Positions 12,601 to 21,842 of a DNA stretch of 64,000 bases are shown here, piece after piece (position 1 is the stretch's first letter; each line of letters opens with the position of its first letter). The notes beneath the pieces were generated by a model. That model worked only from the letters and a program-made list of their open reading frames with translations. It did not search any database and had not been told where the DNA came from. This DNA comes from Theristus sp. LFF4_11. Its lineage: Eukaryota; Nematoda; Chromadorea; Monhysterida; Xyalidae. The DNA lies in NCBI GenBank assembly GCA_030248135.1, contig JASANC010004997.1:1-64000 (forward strand), given 5' to 3'. The translations under genes were made by a program, and so were the position numbers.

Positions 12601-15600
12601 CTGCGCAAAGGGGGATTGCTCATTCAGTTTGCTGCGTAACAGTTGCACACGAGCACGCAACGCGACGTTCGAACTTTGCAACAAGCTGCGACCGAGCAGT
12701 CACGTTTGGAAACGTCTCGCGGAATATATGGAAGGCAAAAAATATTGCTGTTTTTCTTTGCAAGCTCGGGAAAAATGCATAAAAAAGACCGGTGTTCCGC
12801 TGAACCACAGGAACCTGTGTGTGATGTTTTATTTTTTTGGCATCGCGTGATCGAGTGTTAGTTCACCTTTGTACAGCAAAAAAATTTTTTCATTTCATCG
12901 CCAATGATGAAAGTGCTGGCTGATTGAAATTTAAAAATTTTTGCAACGAGCTTTCTGAAATGATATTGTTGTAAGATGATCGGTCCTTTTCTTCCGAGGT
13001 GACACTGCAAAAATACCACACACAATACGAATCGATAATTTCCCATTGTTGTTCTTTTTCCTAAAAGTTGAAAATTTTGAAACTTTTACTACAGCCCTAC
13101 AGAGGAGTGATGTCAAGCTGCGCATGAACACGAGCATGGTTGCATCGGATGGCTTGACCGGCAACGTGACGTATTACTGGAGCAAACCGTTTAATCCCGA
13201 CACCTGGGCGGAACAGCTTCCAGCTAATGTGTCGGCGGAATGCTGCATCGATTTCAACTGCACTGACGCGGGCGTTGGCGTTCTCGGCTACTGCGCCACG
13301 TCGGTGCAAGGTTGGCGAGCTCATAATGTGTAGAAAGACACACATCTTGCATAGAAGGGCGCGCTGCCGCTCAATCGCTAATCTACGTTAAGCGCCAGTC
13401 ATGGAGGTTGAAGCGCACTGACGCGCTTCACTTTGCTACACATTCACGAAGCAAAAAAAAAAACAGCGCGCTTCAGCGTGCGTCAGCGCGCTTCAGTTTT
13501 GTAGCATATGCGCATTCATGGACGCGCGCGCTGAAGCGCGCTGACGAGCTTCATCATGAATGAAGAAATGAAGCTGCGTCAGCCGCTGCGGCTTTTTAGG
13601 TTTTTTGCCCAGTCACGAACGCGCGCGCTGAAGCGCGCTGAAGCGCGCTATCATGAATGATGAAATGAAGCTGCGAAAGCCGCTGCGGCATTTGATGTCC
13701 GGACATCAAATTTGTGTGTGCAAAATCACTGATTGTTGAATGAATGCATGAATGGGCCTATAGCTAGCACTGTATGTTCAGAATTTGTTTCTAACGAACA
13801 GTTTTGTCCACACTTTTTTATCCGTTCCCAATACACATTTTATAAGATCTGTTTTCGTTTACACAGTCTCAAACTCTATATCATACACAACTCGTGGCTG
13901 ATTGGTTGGTGACCTGGTGTTGAATGGATGATGTGTAGAGGATCGCGCGCCTTGAAAAGTTTTCAACAAAACAATTAAGATGGTCTTATAAGCAGCAGCC
14001 GTCCTACGAACCGAACTTTATTTGGCTTTATTTGTATAGTTGCCACGGTAACCGTAAATTACCGTAAACCGTGGGCGGTACGGTTTTACCGTACCGTACC
14101 GTCACCGCACCGCTCGATTTTTCGAATGACCAAACCGTACAAAACCGTACCGTCATCAGAAATAATGGGTGGGCCAAAAAAAGGTTCCATTTTCAAACTG
14201 CTGTCACTGGCTGGTGTTTTAATATTATGAGTTGAAATTTTCAGCACTGATAAAACATGTGATGCCATTTTACTGACAAAATTTTTTTCCGATATATAAT
14301 TCCTAGCGCTCAGTTGACTTTTTGTTTTGTGTGTTGCTCTGTCTGTTAATTTGTTTGTTTTGAAAAGTTTTTCTGCGTTTTGAATAAAAACAGTGTTTCA
14401 GTTTCAGTTATCTGCAGTTTCGTCATGGTTAAGTGGACAGCAGAACAACGGGTCTGGTGTGCTATCTGGTGGGAGCAATCTGAAAGTTTTTCTGCAGTGA
14501 TTCGCAAGTTTCGCGTAAAATTCAATTTGGGTCGCCACGAGGATTCGCCAGCCAGGAAGTCCGTTCTTTTGTGGCACACCAATCTGTTTGAGCATGGCAA
14601 CGTGTTTTACCGAAAAAGTGAATCCGGTCGACCATCGATTGCTGCTGCATTTAAAGACACTGTGGTCGCAATGTTCACGCGCAGTCCAGCAAAATCGACG
14701 AGGCGAGCTAGTTTGGAATCCAGCCGCTGCCGGACGAGAACCTTGATGATGATTTGGATGTCTATGAGCAATGATTCGTTGTGAAACTCTTGGTTAAAAA
14801 ACCGTTTTTTTTAATTTGGGAATTTTTAAACATTATGCTGTGAAACTGAATCTACTTGACCAAACTGGATTAAAATTTTGTCAGACAAATGGCATCACAT
14901 GTTTTATCAATGCTGAAAATTTCAGCTCAGTGACAGCAGTTTGAAAATGGAACCCTTTTTTGGCCCACCCTGTACAATTACCGTACCCGTACCGTAACCG
15001 TACCGTACCGTAAAATTTTTTGGCAAGCCGTACCGAAACCGCCCGTATTTTTTCCAAAATCGATTCCAAAACATTCCAATCCTAAATCCGTGCATCATTA
15101 TTCCTTGGGAAAATGGCATTTCTTGCAGCATGCACCAAGAGTTGCTGGAGGAAAGGTTTTGTGCGGACGTACACCAAGTCGTGCGTTGAGAGCAAAGATC
15201 AATGCCGGTTAGTCGAGAAGATTTACCGGTATTTCAAAACTACAGTTATGAGGCCTGGCCCGTTCATAAGCCGCTGCGCTAAATCTAGCGGAGTGTCTCC
15301 GCGCGGAAAACCATTTTTTGCCAATAGAACCATCCAATTTATAAGGTTGAACTTGTTTACAAACACCTATGTAATTCTGTTTTTTCTGCTGACCCCATTG
15401 CAGACGTTTTCATAGTGCGACTATCGTTACAGCCATACTGTATGTAGGCACGCGCAATACCGTATATATTTTTAGTCGAAAGGCTGTAGGAAAACGTGAG
15501 AAAAACACCTACGTCGTTGAAAAAGATTCGTTCAGAAAGGAAATAGTCCTTGTCGCGTTTATTGTGGTTAAGGAAACCCGTTTATGCCTGACGTATGCGG

Positions 15601-16774
15601 ATGCGCATACAGCATGTCACGTCACGCCACGTCACGTCACGTCACGCCACATCACGTCACGCCACATACCGTTGATACAGACCTCTGCATGTACGGCACG
15701 TCACGTCATGACAGGTCTCGTGTTATTGCATGCTGCCGTTCATACTGTACCTGACGTATGTAGACGTACGTGGACGGTATAAACGGGCCTATACAATGCA
15801 AAAAAACTTGGAATAAACTGATTTTTTTTTCAACAGCAATTCATAATTTTTGAGCACTAAAAATTTGCATTTTATATGACCTCCACAGAATTTTTCAAAT
15901 AAGGGCGTCTTATATGCAAAACGTTACGGTTGTTGACGTTGATATTTAACGTTACATGACAGGGTTTACTAAAAAACGCTGTGGGTCAACTAACGGAACA
16001 TTCTACATTTTTTGCTTAGTGTCCAGCAACGATCCAATGATGTGCCGTTAGACTTAGCCGTGCTGTTCTCAATGGCGCGCACACTGGAGGGTCGAAATAG
16101 CAGATGCTTCAGAACACTTGACGGCAACTTTACGTGTTTATGCATGAGGGAATACCGTAGCTCCGTTCCGTGCAATCAAGCGAATGAGGGAGAGATGTTC
16201 GCATCGGCGGGCATGACTAGATTGGGCGGAGTTTGTTTACATTTTCAGTGTTGGCTTCTTGCTGCTACCTACTATCAGAAAAAGAAACTAACAGACTTGC
16301 TACACCTGCAGGACTGCTTTGAACACTGTGAATACCGGTAAATAGGTATTCGATCTAAAAACGTTTATACCAAACTGTTAGTTTTTGGAACTGATTTTGA
16401 AATTGGAATAGAATGAAATATGGCGTGAGATTTGTTTGACCCGGATTTTAGCATGGATTTTGATATTTTTTGAACGAGTGATAAATCGCTAGATATTTTT
16501 TGCTCCCTACCCAAAGACTTGTTGTTATTGATTATTAAATAGAGCAGCACTAGTTTGGTTCATCAAAACCGTTCTATTTTCTAGAAGCATGCACGCACTT
16601 TTACAGTTATGGGTAGTGCCATTCAACGAGGTTTTGGAAAAGGATGTGAGCGAGTATTGTGGCGGTGACCGTGAGCAACGCATGAGAGCATTCTGTGACG
16701 ATTGGCAGTCGAAGGCGGACAAAAGCATGCGCGCCATGTTCTGTATGATCTGTGAAACTTTTTGGGATAATTAA
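9624..16774 (+). CDS. Multi-unit insulin-like precursor (alternating B- and A-chain exons), 5' end missing
   Basis: Predicted secreted precursor of several insulin-like peptides. Exons: 9624-9748, 9920-10073, 10622-10743, 11141-11282, 11617-11759, 12569-12791, 13095-13310, 15129-15244, about 16027-16234 and about 16617-16774. B-type exons enter in phase 1 and leave in phase 0. A-type exons enter in phase 0 and leave in phase 1, so they chain into one frame. B motifs (C-x11-C): LCGPELRKALKRVC, ICGNPLMMKLEHVC, CGEQFSQLHRRAC, and in the last exon CGGDREQRMRAFC. A motifs: CCLQSGACSRAVLLHDC, CCNQHNCTRDILLRNC, CCAKGDCSFSLLRNSC and CCIDFNC. Basic processing sites (PRK, CRRRA) follow A segments. The first two units match insulin spacing best. 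The exons after 12650 are more divergent and their boundaries less sure; 12569-12791 carries a second CC cluster. No signal-peptide exon was found; it should lie upstream of 9.6 kb. Several tandem genes rather than one precursor remain possible. Confidence 0.68.
11806..12247. mobile_element. TA-flanked MITE, TIR CCGTATTACCTCTA (copy 1)
   Basis: It begins TACCGTATTACCTCTATTAA and ends with the inverted form GAGGTAATACGGTA. The ends read TA-CCG and CGG-TA, fitting a TA target duplication. The interior is rich in C runs and A runs. It lies in the intron after the third B-type insulin exon. A second copy is at 58079-58490. Confidence 0.8.
13340..13700. repeat. GCGC-rich inverted-repeat cluster
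   Basis: Dense imperfect palindromes built on GCGCGCTGAAGCGCGCTGA recur at about 13400, 13480, 13530 and 13630. At 13695-13708 there is a perfect palindrome, GATGTCCGGACATC. GC content is far above the surroundings. It is probably one or two nested MITEs in the intron after the insulin-like exon ending at 13310. I could not fix its ends. Confidence 0.5.
14165..14972 (+). mobile_element. Internally deleted mariner-type element with matching TIRs
   Basis: The left end (GGGTGGGCCAAAAAAAGGTT and on) and the right end ending 14972 are inverted repeats over roughly 40 bp. The right flank is TA and the left flank AATA, consistent with a TA target. The element interrupts a degenerate TACCG-rich tract: TACCGTACCG-type repeats stand on both sides at 14045-14150 and 14980-15050. 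It encodes only the front of a transposase, so it is non-autonomous. Confidence 0.85.
14425..14784 (+). pseudogene. Mariner-like transposase N-terminal fragment (DUF4817-type)
   Basis: From ATG 14425 the frame shows MVKWTAEQRVWCAIWWEQSE, then SGRPS and later SPAKSTRRASLE, the order of a paired helix-turn-helix module at the N-terminus of mariner-like transposases. After that the frame runs into unrelated residues and stops. The whole DDE catalytic domain of about 200 residues is absent, which fits an internal deletion. A second reading of 14730-14775 in another frame gives an acidic tail, perhaps the original C-terminus. Confidence 0.75.
15571..15790. mobile_element. MITE-like element with CCCGTTTATGCCTGACGT ends
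   Basis: The left end AACCCGTTTATGCCTGACGTA and the right end ...GGTATAAACGGGCCT are imperfect inverted repeats. The interior holds a run of GTCACGCCACGTCACGTCAC-type repeats (15610-15665). It is related in style to the better preserved element at 43000-43192. It lies in the intron between the last three insulin-like exons. Confidence 0.55.
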
Positions 16775-17094
16775 TTACAGTAACACGGTCAGTTTGTAAG
16801 CGAAAAAAGAAACTTAAATTGACCCAAACGTTGAAATGTTTTCTGGTGGCTTGTGTTTTTTTTCACTTTTTTCAGGCAAACGAAATGTGGGGCTAAGGTT
16901 ATATAAAGCTAAGGCTGTGCGAAAGAAGGCGATTCCCGTCAGTGTTTTTCAGAAAACTCACTTTTTTGGATGATCACTATTAAACACGGGAGTCTCTTGG
17001 AAATTCACTGAAAACAGCCTAGCATTACCTTTTATTGTTTTTGCGCGTTGATTAATTGGCCATATTATTATTATTAATTAAATACAGGGTGGCC
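16775..17094. other. 3' flank of the insulin-like gene
   Basis: No exon or well-bounded repeat was recognised. The stretch is AT-rich and ends at the CAGGGTGGCC terminus of the next transposon. Confidence 0.35.
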
Positions 17095-17222
17095 AAGAAA
17101 CTACAGGATTTCAAACTGCATTGTCTCGCGTCTGGTTTGAGGTGTGTCGGTCGCATTTTACATTTTACAGAACTGTAAACTCGCATTTTTAAAAGTTTTT
17201 ACAAACTTTTTCCTTTTTAAAA

Positions 17223-17488
17223 TACCGTAAAGTCTTGCATATAAGGTCTCCTTATATAAATTTGAAAATCAAAAATTTCTGAAAAAAGTAAAATTTCGTG
17301 TGACAGCCTTATAAGTGGGAGGAGGTCTTATAAAGCGAACATTAGGAATTCCGGGCCTTATAAACGGGATAGGTTTTCGACCATGTCAAAATTTTGAATT
17401 TTTTGGTTTCCCGCCGTGTGACACTCCGCCCACTTTTGGGTGGGGGTCTTATAAGTGGGAGGAACCTTATATGCAAGACTTTACGGTA
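17223..17488. mobile_element. TA-flanked MITE with 25-bp perfect TIRs
   Basis: The ends are exact inverted repeats of 25 bp starting TACCGTAAAGTCTTGCATAT and ending at 17488. The terminal TA plus CCGTA resembles the 11806 family, but the sequences differ after that. A related half-site lies near 15900-15935 (CTTATATGCAAAACGTTACG). There is no coding capacity. Confidence 0.8.
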
Positions 17489-17917
17489 GTTTGTTTTTTT
17501 ACATTTTTTGAAAAAAGGAAAAATACATTTTTAACTGTAAGGACGTTGTGCAAAGAGTGCAACACTAGGTACCTTTCATTCACATTTACAAGACATTTAA
17601 CGCAACTGAATGCACTGCGAACAAACCGATATTGAGATTTTCAGGAAAATCTGAAAAAAATTGAGATCCCTGTGGGGGTTGGGGGTCTAGTGAAACCCAC
17701 CCCCCTAAACTCGGGACCCCCCACCCGTGGGGAACCCCCACTCCCATACCGACTCGGCCCCCACCCCGTCCCAAAATGTTCCGAAAATCACAAACTTTTG
17801 TTCAAAAATCACGATTTTTTTCAATAATCACAATTTTTGTTCAAAAATCATGATTTCTCGGTTCCCAGGTCCATAATATGCACTAAATTTGAGGTTATTT
17901 AATCTTACAAACAACTA

Positions 17918-18182
17918 CGGAATGGCCGAGTAAACATGGCAGTTTTTTTTCAGGGTGCAAGGAGTGCGCGAAATTTGACTGAAAGAAAAAAGACGTTCAG
18001 AAACCAAATTGTGTGCCAAGTTTGACGTGTTTTTTAAACTAATGGATTCTTCGTGCTATTATGTTCATTTCTTTTCCCTTGCACACATGATTAGGAATTT
18101 TGTTGGCATTTTTGAAAAAGTCAACCTCTAGTCTACGACGGATCCCGCCTTGATGGGCTGCCTTATTTATTCAGCCATACTG
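17918..18182. mobile_element. TA-flanked MITE, TIR with TGGCCGA (copy 1)
   Basis: Its ends are TA-CGGAATGGCCGAGTAAAC and ...ATTCAGCCATACTG-TA. It shares the interior with the copy at 37225-37488 in opposite orientation, including CCCGCCTTGATG and TTTAAACTAATGGATT. Confidence 0.7.
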
Positions 18183-18879
18183 TACATGTATATTAGCGAA
18201 ATTTTTAAAATTTATAGCGTTTTTCATCAAAAAAATTTGGCACCCCTCACGGGTAGGTACCCCCTACCTAAAAGTGTCCGTCATCTTCGGTACTGAAATT
18301 TACTATTTTGAAAAAATGTCAAAAAATATCAGCAGATACTGAAAAAAACATTAAAAATAAAAAAAGGGAACTTTAGTTTTGAAATGTTTTCAAATTTCGG
18401 CCTCATACTTCAAACCAAACGCGAGACAGAGCAATTTGAAATCCGGTAGTTATTTTTTGGCCCACACTGCATAACATCAAATCTTATTATTTACTATTAT
18501 TTAGTATTATAAACATTTTTTAAATTATTATAATCTTTTTTAATATGTGGTTTAATGTTTGGAAGAAACTATGAATTGGGTGTTCGGAGGTATCCTGTGT
18601 TATTAACGACAGTTGTCATATAAAAAATGAAGATAGTTGTTTTCTAGTCTACAGGGTGGGCAAGAGGTAGTCGGTCACTTTTTAATTGCCTTTAACTCTT
18701 CAACCGCTTTGCCAATTCTGTTGAAATTTAAAACGTAAAAACAAAACGGTCTGACTTAAATTTGTGAAAATTTTCACTATAATATGCCAAAGCCTTTTGT
18801 ATTTAGCGAAATTAATTTTAAAAATCCAGTTTTTCTATTTTTTTAAATTAAAGAATTTTAAAAAACCATTTACAACTGA

Positions 18880-19515
18880 ACTCTAAATTACAGGGAATCA
18901 GATGAATGGTTGGTGATTACCGTATGCAGGCTTTCTGTGCAGGCATCGGCATAGTTGTTCCAGAGCCGGGGGGGGGCGATATAGATAGCTGGAGCAAATT
19001 TTCCAGATAGATAGATAGCTGGAAAATTTGGGGGGGCACAGGGGGGGGCATGTGACTTTGGAGGGGGGGCGACCAAAATTTTAAAATTAGACAGATAGAT
19101 AGCTAAAACGCCAAAAAACTATAAAAACAATTAAATAATGCTGAAAGTACGCTAAAAATCAAGTGCAAACGCGTATTTTACCTAAAATCAACAAAATTTT
19201 CAAGAATTTCGAGCAAAAATAATCAATTTTGGTCAAAAATTGGCTCATTTTCTATGTTCGAAGACAAATTTTTTTGATAGATAGCTGGCAGAAATTTTTT
19301 TAGATAGATTTTTAGAAATAGCTAAGCGAAAAAACTTCTCTGATAAAGATAGATTCGAAAATTTTTTTTGGGGGGGGGCGCCCCCAGCCCCCCTCCCCCC
19401 TAGAACAACTATGGGCATAGGCATTGCTGTGGGGGCGGAGTTTGGTTGCGTTGTAAGCATATACCGAAATCACCAACGAATCAGCTGATTCCCTACAATT
19501 TTGAGTTCCACTGTT
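18880..19515. mobile_element. Interrupted MITE (TIR near GAATTTAGAGTTC / GAGTTCCACTG)
   Basis: The left part at 18880-18941 (GGTTGGTGATTACC...) and the right part at 19422-19515 (...CACCAACGAATCAGCTGATTCC...GAGTTCCACTG) are the two halves of an element related to 35519-35688. They are split by the hAT-like MITE at 18950-19413, so this is the older insertion. Confidence 0.6.
18950..19413. mobile_element. hAT-like MITE, 8-bp target duplication (copy 1)
   Basis: The ends are CATAGTTGTTCC... and ...GAACAACTATG. The flanks are GGCATCGG on the left and GGCATAGG on the right, an 8-bp target duplication with one change, the hAT hallmark. The interior contains repeated GATAGATAGCTGG and long G/C runs. 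It is 464 bp with no coding region. Confidence 0.82.
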
Positions 19516-21842
19516 CTACACCCCACCCTTCCCAGTCCCCAGCCCCCATCAGGATCAAAATTATAGACAGTGACACCCCAAAAATTTTCCCGGAATACTT
19601 CAAAATCATAGATTTTTGTGCAAAAATCATGATTTTTTTGTCTCTAAAGTCCATGATATCTATAAGCGAGGGTTAAACATAAAAATAAAATCCTGATTTT
19701 TTGAGTAAAAATTATTGCTGACCGCCCTGCCCACCTGCCCGCAAAGCTTCATTATGATACGCACGCATAGGGTTGCAAAAAACAAAAATCGTCATTTTTG
19801 GTTAAAATTTTTTTTTAATTTCAAAAATCAAAGTTGGGCTAAATCATCATCAATAGCTGGGGGGGGGAGTTCGAAGAACCACATTTGATGTGCAATCGCC
19901 TCCCGAATGACTCCCGTATGGCGGAACTTTCCAGATTTTGTTTGGGTGACCTCATTTACCCCATTTATGACCATTCATAACCATTTACCCGCTTTCGCTA
20001 CTGCCCCGACCCACCAGTACCGTGGGCGGGGGGGTGGAGGGGGGGTACATCCCCCAGAGCACCAGAGACCGTCGGGTGGGGGGGGGTGGGGGGCACCGTG
20101 CCACCCCACCTAAAACCGGGCACCCCCCCCCCCCATCGGACCCCCTCCCTCGAAAATTTGGCCGACACCCCCCACACCCCCCATGAAATTTTGTCTGGCG
20201 GAGACCCCCCAAAATTTTCGGCACACCCTTAAATTTTTTTCGAAAATCATGATTTTTTGTCTGTAAAGTCCATAATATAAGCTGAATATATGATAACTTG
20301 ACCATCTTCATTGTAATTTCAAAGATTTTGCAGCAAAATTTAGCGTTTTCCTTCAAAATTTAAGCAAAAAAATATCATGGGGGGGGTGGGGGGGGTGTAC
20401 CCCCCCACAGAAATTTTTGAAAAAATGCACCCCCCATGGGACGCCCCTGGCGGGGTCCCACGTTACCATAGGTTGGACCCCCCCTCACTTTTTGGTCGGC
20501 ACCCCCCCCCCCACGGCACCCCATACCCCCCCTTCGAAAATTTGTTTGGGCCCACGGTACTGCGCCCCACCCCCTCCCCTCACCCAAGGTCCCGCTTTCG
20601 CTACTGCCTAGAGTTATTTAAAATTTTAAAAGAAAAATTAAAAAAAAATTTCAAAAATCAAAGTTGTGCTAAATCAATTAGGGAGTTCGAAGAACCACAT
20701 ATGATATGCAAGCGCATCCGGAATGACTCCCGTCCCGTATGGCGGAACTTTGGAGATTTTGTTCTGGTGACCTCAATTACCCCTTTTCCAAACCGTTACC
20801 ATACCTCTTCTCATAGTTGTTCCAGAGCCGAGGGGTTGGGGGGGGCGATATCAGTACCGAAGACGAGGGGGGGTGGGGGGTACACCCCCCAGAGCACCCG
20901 AGACCTCCGCGTGGGGGGGGTGGGGGGGGGTCACGCGACACCCACCCCCCAAAACCTGACCCTGGACCATCCACACCCCCCCCCCCTCGAAATTTGCTGG
21001 ACACCCCCCCACCCCCCCCCTAGATGGACCTAAGTAACAGTGACACCCCCCAAAAATTTTCTCGGACCACCCAAAAATCATGAATTTTTGCTCAAAAATC
21101 ATGATTTTTTGTCTTTAAAGTCTATAATATAAGCTAAATATATGATAACTTGACATTCTTCATTGTAATTTCAAAGATTTTGCAGCAAAATTTAGCGTTT
21201 TTCCTTCAAAATTTAAGCGAAAAAATCTCATGGGTGGGGTGGGGGGTGTGCACCCCCCAGAAAATTTTCTTCAATAGTGCACCCCCCCATGGCCCACGCC
21301 TGGGGGGGGGGTGTCACTTTACCATGACTGACACCCCCCCCCACTGAAAAATTTTCGGCACCCCCCCCCCACGTGACGACACCCCCCCTCGAAAATTTGC
21401 TTTCGCCTTCGGTACTGATATAGATAGCTGAAGCAAATTTTCTAGATAGATAGATAGCTGGAAAATTTTGGAGGGGGGGCGCGGGGGGCCATGTGACTTT
21501 GGGGGGGCCGGTCAAAATTTTGAAATTTGATAGATAGATAGCTAAAACGCTAAAAGCTATAAAAACAGCAAAATAATGCTAAAAATACACTAAAAATCAA
21601 GTATAAACGCGTATTTTACCTAAAATTAGCGAAATTTTAAAGAATTATGGGCAAAAGTAGTCAATTTTGGTGAAAAATTGACTTATTTTATGTCTTCGAA
21701 GACAAAAATTTTCAGATACCGGTAGATAGCTGGCTGAGAAATTTATTTGGATAGATAATAGCTGGGCCGAAAAAACCTGTCTGATAGAGATAGATTCGAA
21801 AATTTTTTTTGGGTGGGGGGCCGCCCCCCCCCAGGTAGGGTT
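19516..21842. repeat. G/C-run repeat patchwork
   Basis: Blocks seen elsewhere recur here. The CAAAATTTAAGC-A-AAAAAT block is at about 20355 and 21215, each followed by CATGGG and a G run. A shared phrase TTCGAAGAACCACATATGAT lies near 20690, and a hAT-MITE interior lacking its ends is at about 21416-21830. Position 21021-21073 is an unoccupied counterpart of the insertion site at 27794. Long open frames such as 20377-21033 come from G/C runs and are not genes. Confidence 0.6.

Larger units (their letters stand above)
17095..18469. mobile_element. Non-autonomous element with CAGGGTGGCC termini, carrying nested MITEs
   Basis: The left end (TA-CAGGGTGGCCAAGAAACTAC) and the right end near 18410-18469 are imperfect inverted repeats of about 55 bp, sharing the phrase CGCGTCTGGTTTGA and its complement. 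The ends resemble mariner-type termini. The interior has no transposase but holds two further MITEs at 17223-17488 and 17918-18182. A similar lone terminus, CAGGGTGGGCAAGAGG, occurs at 18654. Confidence 0.65.

Noticed and set aside
12022..12684. A 220-codon minus-strand open frame
   Set aside because: It runs antisense across a MITE full of G runs and into the antisense of the A-type insulin exon, with no family resemblance.
15605..15670. CRISPR-like short direct repeats (GTCACGCCACGTCAC)
   Set aside because: Units are directly tandem with no unique spacers, in a eukaryotic genome, and lie inside a MITE; this is a simple repeat.
16081..16180. An EGF-like domain in the exon with RCFRTLDGNFTCLC
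   Set aside because: Only four cysteines and no flanking EGF spacing; phase and position fit the insulin-like exon series better.
20377..21033. A 218-codon plus-strand open frame and several overlapping Pro/Gly-rich frames
   Set aside because: They arise from long C or G runs in repeat blocks, have no domain, and the same blocks are out of frame elsewhere.
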